Source of the DNA: Gracilaria gracilis | Taxonomy: Eukaryota; Rhodophyta; Florideophyceae; Gracilariales; Gracilariaceae | Assembly (NCBI GenBank): GCA_030374805.1 | Contig: JARGSG010000088.1 | Span: forward strand, 62,001 to 126,000 | Length of the DNA stretch: 64,000 nt | Direction of reading: 5' to 3' | Shown: positions 9,899 through 21,629 of the stretch, in pieces | Position numbering within the stretch: position 1 is the first letter of the stretch | Layout of the letters: every line of letters begins with the position of its first letter | Translations under genes and position numbers: made by a program | The notes under the pieces: model-generated | Seen by the model: only the letters and a program-made list of their open reading frames with translations | What the model was told of the DNA's origin: nothing | Databases searched by the model: none

Positions 9899-10534
9899 AA
9901 CTTTCGCCTTGTGCATTTCCGATGGCTCCAGTACTGTTCATTGGACGAAACCGAACTGTTCTATCAAGGCAACACAGAGAACAATATACTGTCGTTTCAA
10001 GTATTCCGTGGGAAAAGGAGTCACTGCTAGGGTACGAACTTGTAGTCCGGGGTGCTCACAACGCTCATTGACAACACGGCATGAGAGTATGGTAGGTTTG
10101 GATCAATGTATCAGCCAGTTAGCGATATGACATGCGCAGCAACGTAAAGTGGCTTTCATCGTCTTTCGATTTTGATTCCAGCGCATCCATTTAATGGAAG
10201 AATAGTGATGCTTGGCTCTTTCGTGGTTTTTGTCTATGTTTCCTTTTAGACTTAAAGGGCGACGAACAAGTTTCACTCACACGATGCAAGGTTCAGAGTG
10301 ATACATGACCAAATCTCACCGCTGCTACATGCGTCGAAGAAACGCTTGTTCATGAGTCCACCGCTCACAACGAATGGATTCCTCGTCGCCGAGACGAGTA
10401 CTGGATTCAAATACATTTTTAAACATCTTTAAGAAGCGAAACCCAAACGAGCTTCCACGAAACTGCTTTACGGATTCCTTCCAATGACACCACCTTTTGA
10501 CCGGGACGCCCACCTTGCCCTTGGCCTTGGGGTC
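9899..10534. other. Intergenic between convergent genes, nothing recognised
   Basis: This is the 3' flank of both the plastid SRP54 gene and the coiled-coil gene. Only short frames without recognisable content are present. Confidence 0.5.
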
Positions 10535-13500
10535 CTAATCATATTTGGCTCTGAATCTCTTCGACTTCGGTGCCTCTGAACCGGACTTGGGATTCTGTCT
10601 CTTCTTCCCTGTCCTGCAATCCTCCACAGCCATGTACGACTTTTTGGTTTTCTTCTCAGACCTCGGTGGGATTCTCACAGAATGGCGGCCTCTTTCTTCA
10701 CACCCATTGATGTCTCGTTCAACCAACGTTCTCGTTGCCTCCTGGTCTTTAAACCAATCCTCTTCATCGATGAATCCATCTCCCACGTCGTTCTCAGCCA
10801 CTTGTGGAAATTGTCCACCTTTAGCCCCTTTACCACGATCGGCAACTGCTAAGATTTGCTTACGACCGCGTGCAGTCCTTCCCTTGTCCAACTTCAGCCG
10901 ACTGGAATGTGCCTGTTTCTGTTTCCCAAGTGATGTCTTTCTAATCTCACCCAACTCTTTCGGACTTGCTTCATCGAGTTCATCGTCTTCATGTCGTGGA
11001 GCGCATACAGAATGTTCATAGTCGCCGTCCTTCGTCTGCGCCCTCTGGTTCTTGAGTCGTAGAGTGGACTTCAATCGGTCGATCTCCATATCCCTTCGTT
11101 CAATGGTGATCTTCAGACACTCCCCATCTTGCCTAGCCTTTGCCAAGTCTTTCCTAGCTTGAGCAAGGACCGTTCTGCACACTTCTAAGTCATGGCTCTT
11201 CTTCTCAAGCCCTTCCTTCAACTTCAGTTGTTGTTGCAGTTCGGATTTTAGTTCTTCGACCTTTTGCTCGTTTATCGTACCCCGTTGCTTCTCAGTCGTT
11301 TGCTCTGCTCGGATTCGTGCAATTTCTTCATCCTTCTTCGAGAGTAATCCTTTGTACGTCTTAAGAACTGCATCGAGCTGTTCACGCCAACCAGTCAACA
11401 TGTTAGAGGTTGTCTCGCGTTCAGACTTCAGGGACGTAAGCTCTTTCTTCACAGCTGTTCTCATTGTCTCAACCTGAGCGAGTGTCAGTTGGACCAATCT
11501 CCCTGGCTCAGCAACGATACTTTCGAAACGTCTGCTACTCCCCAGGAGTTCTTTCACTATTCTTGAAAGAAGCCCTTCTCGCTTCCCAAGAGTTTGGAAA
11601 AGACTACGACAGAGATCCAGGACCGTGCCAAGTTCCGCTTGTAAATTTGTTGACGTCTCATTGGGTTTGTGCGACTCAGGGAGAGAAAGCTCGACTATTT
11701 TGTTGCTCAATATGCCACTGTGGCGCCTTCCGTGCAGCTCACTTAAGTCCCGAACCAAGGTCTCCAGCGGAAGAGATGACGAATCCTGGTGTTGGTAGCT
11801 CCCGTACCACTCGTGAAAGGCGCCAAGCATTACAAAAGCGTTCTACACCGGAATAGTATATTGTTACAGTTTGTGTTCGGATTTGGAGGAAACATGCGAT
11901 CAGATTCAGACTTGTAGGACAAATTGGAAACATTATTGCTAAGGTCTGACTTACCTTCGATTCGGTTCTCAAGGCTTCAATAGCATTCTGCGACTCAGAT
12001 ACAATTTCCTATAACATCCGCGATCAGGAAGTCGGTAAGATGCCCAATAATGTCAGGTTTGCGTTTCAGAGAGAAGCTGAACTATGTTCAACACCGTTGT
12101 CGTCTTGGGAGCACTGGCTGAAACTTACCTCCAGACGCCGCGTTTTTTGTATCATGCTGTCGTTGTAACTCGAAAGTTCCGACACGTTTGCCTCTTCCTG
12201 ACGAATTTGCGCATTGTACTCTCGCTCTTTCTCGGCGAACCTGAAGCAAATCATAAATGGAATCCCAAGTTAGGAATGGAGTTGGGCACAATGGAGTAGG
12301 TAGGATTCAAGGTGCGGAACGTACGATGACTTCATTTTGGACAACTCATTGCAAGCAGAGTCTCGTTCTTTCTCGTATGTTTCTCTCGCGAATATCTCCT
12401 TCTCATACTTGGATTGTAAATACTGCAGCTCTTCCCTCACTTCCAAAAGCGCAGCATGGAAATCATTGGAGTCAGATCATTGACAACCGAGTTTCAAAGA
12501 TGGAGAACAGGAAGCTTGAAGCAGTAACGTACCCTTTTCACACTCCATATCCTTAGCGGTCTTAACACTAATCTCTCGTGATATACTTTCACGAACTACG
12601 CCCGGCATGATTGTAACAGTATGTATGTGCAATAGTCACAAGGATTCAGTTAGTCGAAATCAATCAAGTTTACCTGATCAGCAGAGATGAAGAAGCAAAA
12701 AACTCACGCGCTTGGCACTCCTTCCCATTCTTCTCCTTCTCATCTCGGATAATCTCTTCGAGCTTTCCGCATTTTGACGACAGCTTTTTGCATTCGTCTC
12801 TGCTTTCATCGTAGAGTTTTCTTGCACTTTCATTAGCTTCCTCCGCGCTTTCAACTTGAGCCCTTAGTTTCGCAACTTTGAGACGGCTCTTTGACAATCT
12901 TCTCTTCTGTAGGCTCAAGTTAGCACAATGTCAAGACCCAAAGCAAAGCAAAATGTTAACGTACCATGTTATCATGTCGATCTGAACATTCGTCCAGAAT
13001 CGCATATACTTGTTGAGGTATCTGCTGGGACACGCTCATATTATCTGAAATGTTTCGTAGTCCAAGAATTGTCGAATAGACAAACATAACACGCACAAGA
13101 GGTTATGCGAGTCAGCAAAAGTTGAGAGTTGTGTGAGAAGTGTGTAATAGCTTGAGAGTTCAACTTACCGTACAAACTCATGACTCGGGTTGAGAATCCT
13201 CCTTCGTCGCGGCCGTCTTCGTCTGCCACGCTGGATTCACTGCAAGACCCAGAGTCAGTGTGTTCGGCAGAATCGTTCTCACACCGCCGCTCATTACTTG
13301 GTTCCTCTCTCTCACCGAGATCATGACTCGAGGGCTGCAACTCATCTTCATGATGGTATTCGGACTGCTTTGGTGTAGACCTCCGGATAGACATGTCCTT
13401 GCTTCGAGAGAAATGCATTCCAGGACTACTCACATGCTTTCCACGAACAAGTCGAAACGGACTAGAAGATGGCTCTAAGTCTCTCTCGTCTCCTTCAATA

Positions 13501-13856
13501 TTCCTCTCGCCGTCAACGCGTATCGGTCCATGGCGAGGCGTATCAGTTCGCGAAAGTTGACAGCGATCAATCCTTCTCGCAGACGTCACACCACGTCGAG
13601 AAGGTGGTGGATGCATTTCGTTAGGATGGCTCGAATTTGTTCGCAAAAGGTTGGTCAACGCTGCAAACGTCCTCGTCTCGACAGCAGAGTTTGATACAGG
13701 GCGACGCTCATGACCAACAGAGGGTAGCGGTCGGCGTGCTGAGACGGACCGTGGTGGAGGACTAGACGTCAGTCGCCGGTGTGCCAGGGAGCTCGGACGC
13801 TTGCCGGATGGTTTCGGAGGCAACCGAAGGTTGAAGTTGTCGTTGCCGTTGTTCAT
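10535..13856 (-). CDS. Eight-exon coiled-coil protein, 872 residues, function unknown
   Basis: I assembled this from splice sites on the minus strand. Exons: 13856-13169, 13044-12965, 12906-12708, 12595-12533, 12439-12325, 12240-12129, 12008-11955, 11842-10535. Donors are GTAAGT, GTACGT or GTGAGT and acceptors end in AG; the joined length, 2619 nt, is exactly 873 codons. The N-terminal ~230 residues are a basic, Pro/Ser/Arg-rich disordered region. Exons 2-7 and the first half of exon 8 give an almost continuous coiled coil rich in Glu/Lys/Leu. The C-terminus is basic with likely nuclear-localisation clusters (SEKKTKKS, KSKRFRAKYD). This architecture suits a kinetochore, spindle or chromatin scaffold, but no family motif is recognised. 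The exon 5 acceptor (12439) is the weakest call. Confidence 0.7.
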
Positions 13857-14395
13857 CACTGACTACAAAGCCTGACTTGCGACGTGAGAAGTATGCTCCA
13901 CGAACGATGAAGCGTGTATGATGGGGGATGGGGACTGGGAGGCGAAGCAAGGGAAAGGAAAGGGGGTGCAAATGGCAAGAGCAAGCTGCGGGAAACAGGA
14001 AAGTTGAAACGTCGACTCGCGCGCCAAGAGCACCTGCGATTGCGCAGTCGAAGACTTCGACTCGAAATACGCAAGGACTGGCAATCGAAACGAAGCTTGT
14101 GTATTCACTTTCGCTTCGATGTTTAAATGTGCCGCCCGCGTCGAGAGACGTTGTTTCCGCTGGTACGCGTACCGGAGCAGCGCAAAAAGGCGATCTACAT
14201 GTATCATATCGCCTGAATCGTCTCAAAGGATTGCAACGGCGGACAATGATCGCAAGGCACGCTTTTTTACTTTTGAACCCGCAGCGCAAACGCGGCGCAC
14301 CTTCCTCCTCGAGCGCCCCACATTGAGTACAACACACAACACTGCCAAAGATTCGCAGCCGACGCGCGGAACACAGTAAAGAGCCAAAGGGAAAG
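13857..14395. other. Intergenic: promoter side of the coiled-coil gene, 3' flank of RPS5
   Basis: Both neighbours are on the minus strand. Several short frames overlap here, but none has recognisable content or a consistent signal. The region is G+C-rich. Confidence 0.5.
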
Positions 14396-14980
14396 TTAAC
14401 GATTGGCCTTTGCCACACGTTCTACTTCGTCCTTCTTCTTGATAGCATAGGAATTGCTTGATCCCTTAGCGGCGTTAATAAGCTCATCAGCCAGACACTC
14501 TGCAATTGTCTTAATCGATCGGAAAGCAGCCTCACGAGCACCGGTGCACAGCAGATACAGGGCGACATTAATGCGACGCATAGGAGAGACATCAACAGCC
14601 TGACGACGAACGGTACCGGCCGATCCAATACGAGTAGAATCTTCTCTGGGACCTGAGTTGACAACGGCCTCCACAAGTACTTGGATCGGGTTCTGATCCG
14701 TAAGCAAGTGAATGATTTCGAAACAATGCTTGACAATACGAACTGCCATGATCTTCTTACCGTTGTTCCTACCGTGCATCATAAGCGAACACACGAGACG
14801 TTCGACGATGGGACATTGCGCTTTCCGGAACCGCTTGGCGTTGTATCGACCGGCTGTATGTGGAAGATAGACGGCGCTGCGTTGGTTGACGGCGATGTAA
14901 TCATTGAGACAGATGTCTTCAACACGAACGTCTTCAAACGACCATCTGTTGAAGAGCTTAACTTCACTGACGACTGCCAT
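14396..14980 (-). CDS. RPS5: 40S ribosomal protein S5 (uS7)
   Basis: 194 residues from ATG (14980), intronless, the usual length for eukaryotic uS7. It binds the 3' major domain of 18S rRNA at the mRNA exit and E site. Recognisable signatures are [55 protein letters not shown] and the C-terminal [18 protein letters not shown] with terminal NR. The gene lies upstream of, and on the same strand as, the coiled-coil gene, with a separate ~540-bp gap between them. Confidence 0.97.
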   Translation of the reverse strand: MAVVSEVKLFNRWSFEDVRVEDICLNDYIAVNQRSAVYLPHTAGRYNAKRFRKAQCPIVERLVCSLMMHGRNNGKKIMAVRIVKHCFEIIHLLTDQNPIQVLVEAVVNSGPREDSTRIGSAGTVRRQAVDVSPMRRINVALYLLCTGAREAAFRSIKTIAECLADELINAAKGSSNSYAIKKKDEVERVAKANR

Positions 14981-15282
14981 GTTGAAGAACGAGGCAGAGC
15001 AGAAGACTGAGGACGCGTTGGTCGGCGATTGAGTGAGCTAGCGATGGGATACGAGGTGGGAGCAAAGCGCGGCGTTTGTAGAATTGCGATATGGCACAGT
15101 GTGTTGGTCGTCGACGGCGACCGGCGATCGCCACGAAGCAATGGCGGATCTAGGTAGATCTAATTTTCAATGATCTGGTTCCCCAACACGTGTGTTAGAA
15201 AACATGTGTCAAAAACACGTGGACACATGTGCAATTCTGAATTGATGACTGGTTTATGTAGTTACCAATTACCCCGTGCTGT
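14981..15282 (-). promoter_or_regulatory. RPS5 upstream region with a cluster of CACGTG/ACATGT boxes
   Basis: Between 15187 and 15233 the sequence carries four evenly spaced palindromic hexamers: CACGTG twice and ACATGT twice, alternating. These lie 210-250 bp upstream of the RPS5 ATG. CACGTG is the classical E-box/G-box bound by bHLH or bZIP factors; its use here is inference. The retrotransposon begins immediately beyond, at 15283. Confidence 0.35.
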
Positions 15283-15590
15283 TGTAGAATGCAAATGCCA
15301 GCATAATTGAATGAATTGATGATTGGGAATGCATTTCCCAATATGAGTTGTAACTGCGAGACGCGACCCATTGCATTTGTCAGCACTAAGACGTGAGTCC
15401 TCATTCCCCGCGAAAGGGCATGAGTGCGATAGTACAAGGGCTATGCTTTGGGCCAAGTAAACCAGATGGCTACAGAGCGAAGTATCGCCGAGCCAGGCAT
15501 TGTGCCGAACTAATTCCCTTGCTGCGCTAATCGTCTACGCAGATACAGCCCTACGACATCATGACAGACGACGACGTGCGACCTGTTACA
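15283..15590 (+). repeat. 5' LTR, 308 bp
   Basis: Starts TGTA and ends TACA, a 4-bp inverted terminal pair. The gag ATG (15561) falls inside its last 30 bp. A TGG-initiated run (TGGGCCCAGTAGG, from 15595) sits 4 nt after the LTR end and could be the primer-binding site, although I cannot assign a tRNA. Confidence 0.92.
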
Positions 15591-16684
15591 GTTATGGGCC
15601 CAGTAGGGCCTGTATCTGCAGGATCTACTGGGAACTTCAACCAAGCGCCAAGGTTCTATACAAACCGAACGTCAAAGGTTCGATATAGAGATGCACTGCG
15701 ACGTTGGATGAAGATGATTACTCAGTTTGCTAAGGTTGATAACAAGTGGAAGGCGATAAGTGAAGGAGCAGGTCATGTTATATACATGTCCTGCGACGAG
15801 ACGGCTCAAGATTTACTGAAGAAAGCTGAGACGTCTGGAACTCTTTCGTTAGACGATGATCCTACTGATGAAGGGAACAAGTCCCTTATTGAGTCTATTC
15901 TTGACATCATTGCGAAAGACAGCCCTACTGAGTCAATCAAACGAGAAGTAGACCTCTTGACCGCGATCAAAACCTGTCAGCGTAATGATGGCGAAGCAGT
16001 GTCGGTGTTCGCGAACAGATTTACTGGAGCCGTTGCTCGCTATACGAACCATACAGGTGGGATCAATGAAGCGACAAGCAGACAGTTCGCTGTACTCATG
16101 TTGCGGAATGCGAGTCTGACCTCAGATACTATGAATGCACTCGGTTTCAACTTACATCTTCTGCAACATCGTCTCGATTACAACGCACGACACAATTGAC
16201 GGTATTGGAAACAGAGTTACACGCATTGAGAACCTCTGTGCAAGGCGATACCAATGCTGAAAGGGGTATAAGAGCAAAAGTAGACGACGCATTGAAGAAA
16301 TTGAGTGACCAGCGTTCATGCAATGTCCCGATGTTTACTCTGGAGGATGCGTCGAATTATCTGTCGCACGTGGATAACGCTCAAATCAAGCCATCCGATA
16401 CCAAGGTGGAGCAAGTTCACGGTTCCATGCTAGGAAAAAGATCTCAATACAGCCAACGAGGCCGGAGCGGATACATGAAGAAAATCAAAGAAGAGAGTAA
16501 ATGCAGAGCTTGCGGAGAGACTGGACACTGGTATAAGGACAGAGAGGAGTGTCGTGAGATGATGAAGAGGAAGCGCCGCTCAAAAGACAAGCAAGTTGCT
16601 GAGACAGCTCTCCCCGATGATGACCCACCAATTTTGGACAATACAAAGGATGAGCCAGTTGTGAAATCGCTTTTTCCGCGATGA
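15561..16684 (+). pseudogene. Retrotransposon gag remnant with zinc knuckle
   Basis: Frame one runs 15561-16199 from an ATG inside the LTR (a second in-frame ATG is at 15594). Coding then continues in another frame to 16684, so at least one frameshift near 16190 splits gag. The second half contains a CCHC-like knuckle, CRACGETGHW followed by a Cys eight residues after the His rather than the usual five, so the knuckle is itself altered. The first half has the all-helical look of a Copia gag/UBN2 domain. Confidence 0.75.
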
Positions 16685-18001
16685 GGCCAGAGAGGCTCCG
16701 CTCTGACCTCAATCCGATACTCGATGAAGGAGCCCTTACATCTACAGGAGGTATAGAGGAAGCAACGGCCATTTGTGATTCACTTGGCATTGAATTGGTC
16801 CTTGAACCTCCGCGTGATATATACTTCCATGGATGGGGAAATGTTGCCGCAAATGCAAAACCAATCGTATGCTCTTGGGTGCTAGTGATAAATGACATCA
16901 ACGGTAGGCCTACTGCCATTACTTTCGACCTCGTGCATGGTTCATCACCCTTGTTGATTGGATTGGATGTGAAAAGATATTCTGACACAATGAACAATGC
17001 TAAACCACCGCTTTTCCGATTCCAACGCCCAATAGACACTCAAGAGCGTATATTACACACATACATAAGCAAGGACAACGAGGGCAACGACAGATTGCGA
17101 ATCGAGATTACGGCACACTCTCAATCCACGATGCATACTCTCCTCAGCAATGTGAACCGTAACATGGATAAGAACGTAGTCAAGAAAATTCATCGGTTCA
17201 CCCATGTCACTGCTGAGGAAATGAAGATCATACTGGATGACGCCGGCAAATTGACTGATGCACTCGCACGGATATGTGATGAAATACATACAGCATGCGA
17301 TATTTGTGCATCTAGTGGACGCCCAAGCCCTCGCAAGAAAGTGTCTTTGAGCCACGTCAACGAGGCGTTCAATGAGTCGGTCCAAGCCGACTTCCTCGTT
17401 GTGTATATACGTGGCGAGAAGTATGAAATCCTAAACATTATAGACGCGGGGACAAACTATGGCGAACGCACAATTGTGCCCAAGAAGGATGCAGCGGAGT
17501 TGTCCAAGCAATTGGAGACGGAATGGATCTATCACCATGGAGCGCCGAGGCGTTTCAGTGCCGATCCTGAATTTACGAAGCCGATTCTGATGGCGCGCAA
17601 CTATATACCACCTCATTGACTGGTCCAGCATGAAACAGAAGAGAGTTTCCTACTCGTCTTATGGTGCAGAGATCATTGCGTGTACCGAAACGGACGACAG
17701 AGGTCTCAACCTGAAGAACATGTTACGTTCTATTTGTCCTGCAGATGACTTTACTCATACGATCAATGTCGATTCTAAAGGCCTTTTCGATACGATAACA
17801 ACGCTGCATGAAGGCAGAGACTATCGACTTCGTCAAACCGTTCAACGAATACGAGATTCTTTCGAAGCAAGAGAGCTTGATGCGCTGCGATGGATTGAAG
17901 GAAAAGCAAATATTGCTGACGCTCTCACGAAATATAATCCCTTTTCGCATCGTTTGTTGAACGGTGCAACATACGTAGCTGACAAAGATGAGGCGGATTG
18001 A
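16681..18001 (+). pseudogene. Retrotransposon pol remnant: protease-like, integrase core, RNase H, no reverse transcriptase
   Basis: The frame at 16681-17619 overlaps the gag stop by ATGA. Its middle has the integrase zinc-binding pattern (HRFTH ... CDICASSGRP), followed by an integrase core with the first two acidic residues (QADFLVVY and SADPEF); the catalytic Glu lies in the deleted part. A different frame from ~17610 to 18001 begins IDWSSMKQKRVSYSSYGAE, the typical Copia RNase H start, and later shows NVDSKGLFD and ANIADALTKYN. The whole reverse transcriptase domain between them is gone. Confidence 0.85.
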
Positions 18002-18441
18002 GTACGAGCATTCAGCGAGTGGAGCGCAATGCAGATGAAGCGCCGAAAACGGTCGCACAGGACGACATTCGGTAGAATGAGTCCGAGAGGTCAGCCTGCA
18101 GAGCTTGCACTATGGGTGGACGTGATAGTTTATCACATAATTTAGCCCAAGGTTGGAGAGACACCAAGTTCCCGCCAACGTGGGAGAGGCACTGACAGGT
18201 AATACGGCCGGCATTCAAGGATTACGCTGTGCCGACAACGGCCTTCACCCCTTTAAATACCGCCTGTGCGCGTGCTTGGTAAAGGGGAGCTTCTGGTTAT
18301 CGAACAAACAGAGTAAAGTCAGCCATAGTTGTTTCAAACGGCATTGCAGCGACAGGAATTGTCATACTCCCGGACCACCGTTCATTTGGCTTGAATAGTG
18401 CAGAATGGACATAGTAGTTGCAACAATAGCTTGATGCAACT

Positions 18442-18449
18442 GGGGGGTA
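18442..18449 (+). promoter_or_regulatory. Putative polypurine tract before the 3' LTR
   Basis: Six G residues followed by TA directly abut the 3' LTR start, the position where plus-strand priming occurs in LTR elements. It is short for a polypurine tract. Confidence 0.5.
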
Positions 18450-18757
18450 TGTAGAATGCAAATGCCAGCATAATTGAATGAATTGATGATTGGGAATGCA
18501 TTTCCCAATATGAGTTGTAACTGCGAGACGCGACCCATTGCATTTGTCAGCACTAAGACGTGAGTCCTCATTCCCCGCGAAAGGGCATGAGTGCGATAGT
18601 ACAAGGGCTATGCTTTGGGCCAAGTAAACCAGATGGCTACAGAGCGAAGTATCGCCGAGCCAGGCATTGTGCCGAACTGATTCCCTTGCTGCGCTAATCG
18701 TCTACGCAGATACAGCCCTACGACATCATGACAGACGACGACGTGCGACCTGTTACA
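18450..18757 (+). repeat. 3' LTR, 308 bp
   Basis: Same length and almost the same sequence as the 5' LTR. It also carries the gag start codon copy (ATGACAGACGACGAC) at its end, which shows that this segment truly belongs to the LTR. Confidence 0.92.
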
Positions 18758-19430
18758 ACTGTACTGGGCGACAAGTTGCCAGCAGGGCAGGCAGGTGTAG
18801 CTGCCATGGAGTGAGCCGTTCAGGGTGAGCGTGGGGCGGGTTGGACGGTTGGATCAAAGTTGAAACGGTCTGTGGCGAAACATGTAAGCTTTGACGCAGT
18901 GTCCAAATGAAGTGGACATGACACCTGATGGCGATGATCGCGAAAGAGTGTTGACGACGGATGATGGCGCCAGCAGCACCGCCTACTGAAGTAGATATTT
19001 GCTAGAGATGTGATACCGATTTTAAGTAGCAATTCTACAAGTGGGTGCAATTCGCCATGCGGTGTGCACGACGACGACGAAAGATCATAATGATGATGAT
19101 GTCGATCAGCATGTAGTTACAGCAGCTACCTGGTGTGGCATACGACGAGATTCACCTTGCTGGAGAAAACAACTTACATGAACAGAACTTGCGGCTGCGA
19201 CACGGCGAAACGGAGGCGAAAGCGCCGCTAGCCTTGGTCTGGGCTAAACGCTAACAACGCTTCCCTCCGTCCTAGAGGGCACATACGAAGGTAGATAGCG
19301 GCGAAACAGTCTCAAGACCACATGCAAAAAAAGAAAAAAGACGCGACGCGTGCTGGAAGGCGCAGCGTGCTGGAAGGCGCAGCGTGCTGGCCAGCTCGGT
19401 GCTGGGATGGCGTTTCTACCGAAGGTACAG
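18758..19430. other. Intergenic between two transposons
   Basis: No gene is recognised. It contains a short ATGATG run (about 19087-19102) and a tandem GCGTGCTGGAAGGCGCA-like word repeated near 19350-19390. Confidence 0.45.
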
Positions 19431-19432
19431 TA

Positions 19433-19449
19433 CAGTCAACCCTTGTTAC
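19433..19449 (+). repeat. Left terminal inverted repeat of the Tigger element
   Basis: CAGTCAACCCTTGTTAC pairs with the right end over 13 perfect bases, then one mismatch, then TA. A TA dinucleotide precedes it. Confidence 0.9.
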
Positions 19450-19633
19450 TGGCATGCGGAGCGTTTGACTAATTGAAATCCTTGTACGGTGTCAAGGATA
19501 GTAACAAGGTAGACATTTGCGATCTGTAACAAGGAAGTCCTGATTTTACTCTGCCGCGAAGAAAGACGTCAAACGACTCTGACGCATGCGTGAAATTGTA
19601 TCGCGCTTCAACAAGCGATATAGCGTACGTAAG

Positions 19634-21147
19634 TCAGCCAACGTTTCCCCCCGAAACTACTCCTTGATCTTCCATCATCCATTTGGTAATAGTTACCGCT
19701 CTCAACTTTTCCTTCACTGACAGTAGCTGCAAAGGAGATTGCTCTTCATTGTCAGAATTCTGCGCAGTCTTTTCTACAATTTCATCTGGAACATGAGATG
19801 CAGCAATCTCCTCAAGTGAAACATCTGCAATACAGTCATCCTCGTTATCCAAATTTAGTAAAGAAGAAATTTCAATCCGTCGGTGTTGACTCTCCGGAAT
19901 TAGTTGGTTCACAACGCTCAATAAACTTTCGTCAACGTCATGTTCTTCTTCACGACATCTCTTGTTGTACTGCGGACCGTCCATTAACTTCGTATGCAAC
20001 CAACAATTATAAAACACTTTGTTGGGAATGTCTTTCCATAGAGATCTCATGGCCTTCATCGCACTAAGTTGGTCAATGTAGTAGATATCAGTACTCTCTG
20101 TGTCAGCGTTTTCGACCACACCGCTCATATTGGAAGCGTCTATAACGCTTCTTAAGTGCCGCAATTATTCCAGCGTCTAGAGGCTGCAATCGAGATGTTG
20201 TTCGAGGAGGCAAAAATGCTACCCTCACGTTGTAGAGTACCTGATCAAACTCTCATCGCTACCGTGACAGCTTGCGTTGTCAATTAGCAAGAGAACTTTT
20301 CGCTCTGGAGAGCAACGTCTAATATAGCCAGAAAACCTTCCCAGCCACTCTTGGAATATACCAGTGTTTCATCCATGCCTTTTTGTTATTGTGGTAATCA
20401 AACCCCAGTTCCTGGCCACTGTTATTCGAAAAGCAGCGAGGGTTTCTTTGCATTGCCAATAATAAGTAGAGGGAAACGTTCCGATCCATCAGCGTTTGCA
20501 CATGCCAAGAATGTGAGCCGAACTTTTTGCTTCTTTCTACCAGGAAGACGAGCAGTAGCGATAGTACGGTCGGGTGCCATTCGATAGAAAAGACCAAATT
20601 CATCTGCATTGAACCTGTCCTCTACAGCGAACGACTTGACCAATTCTCTCAACTGAGGAAGCCTTGAAGCAATTTCTTCTTCATCAGCATCTCCGCTCTC
20701 CCCGTGAGACTGTAAGGATTTTAATCCTTTCCTTCTTTGAAAGTTGTATAACCAGCCATTGCTTAACGTTAACGTGATCTTTGAGTTTGAGTCAAGTGTA
20801 GCATTCATGCAATTCATCAGTCTTCTGCCGGCTTCAATTATCATCGGCCCATTAACAGCCCTCCTGGCGGCAAATTGGGCGGTTACCCATTCCAAAAGTG
20901 CATCTTCAAAGTTCGGGAATGCTGCAGCACGTTGCCGTACTTGATCGCGCACGCATGTAATTTTCACACCGGTAGCAAGAATACGTGAAATTGTAGCTTG
21001 ACCTGGGCAAGCGGAGAGTTTGAGTGCTTTGTGGGCCCATTCGGCCAGACTGCGCTGGTCAGTTGTCAGGCATTCCGTTATTCGGCGTCTTTGCTCGTCC
21101 AATATGGCTTTCTTTTGCCAGAGCGTGAGTTGAACTCTGGCCGGCAT
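19634..21147 (-). pseudogene. Tigger/pogo transposase, four frame breaks
   Basis: From the ATG at 21147 the N-terminal half is intact to 20422. It shows two helix-turn-helix blocks (ATISRILATG; LLEWVTAQFAARRAVNG ... FQRRKGLKSLQSHGES) and the first catalytic Asp region (FNADEFGLFYRM). Downstream the DDE core is recognisable only by switching frames: near 20430 (before NNSGQELGF), near 20360 (before FQEWLGRFSGY), near 20235 (after VLLLIDNASCHGS, before FLPPRTTSRLQPLDAGII) and near 20125 (before TDIYYIDQL). These are single-base shifts, not introns. The protein cannot be made as one chain. Confidence 0.88.
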
Positions 21148-21629
21148 CGTGGTTGCCGTGTAAAAGGGATCAAGCAACTCGGATTGAGTCAGGCTTAACG
21201 CTGAAGGCACGCAAAAGATGATGCTTATGTGGTGTTCAGTTTACATTTAGCAGATAGTTTGTCTGTTAAAACGGTACTTAAATGACGTTACAGTACTTTG
21301 TTTTAGAACGTAACGTTTTAGACTTCACAGTGGCAACGGTAACAAAGGAACGTAAGAGGTTTCAGATGATTGCCTGAACGGTCAGTAAAGATAAGAGAGT
21401 CGTTCACCTTGACTCTGTTTCCTGACAATCAAGTGTTGATGCTTATAAAGAGTAAACCTAAATGTTCCCACGGCTTTGTTTTAGGGGCCACGGCGCTTTT
21501 GCCTGTTGCTGTGCATCCAGTTATCCGTATTCATGGATATGTTATGTACGGCTGCTCAAACGACAGTTCCAAGAACGTGAGAGAAGATAGTATTCTTCTA
21601 TAGCGATATCCTTGTTGTGCAAAAACCTT

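Larger units (their letters stand above)
15283..18757 (+). mobile_element. Copia/Ty1-type LTR retrotransposon, internally deleted (3475 bp)
   Basis: Two 308-bp direct repeats (15283-15590 and 18450-18757) begin TGTAGAATGC and end CCTGTTACA, the TG...CA ends of LTRs. They differ at one position that I can see (A versus G near the CCGAACT word). The flanking pentamers are GCTGT and ACTGT, an imperfect 5-bp target duplication. The interior carries gag, protease/integrase and RNase H remnants in Copia order (integrase before RNase H). Reverse transcriptase and the end of integrase are missing, because the frame jumps from integrase (ends 17619) straight to RNase H (~17610 on). The element is therefore non-autonomous. 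Confidence 0.92.

Noticed and set aside
18450..18757. Second gag start, suggesting a second tandem retrotransposon
   Set aside because: Similarity to the first copy ends exactly at the LTR end; the gag start is simply part of the LTR.
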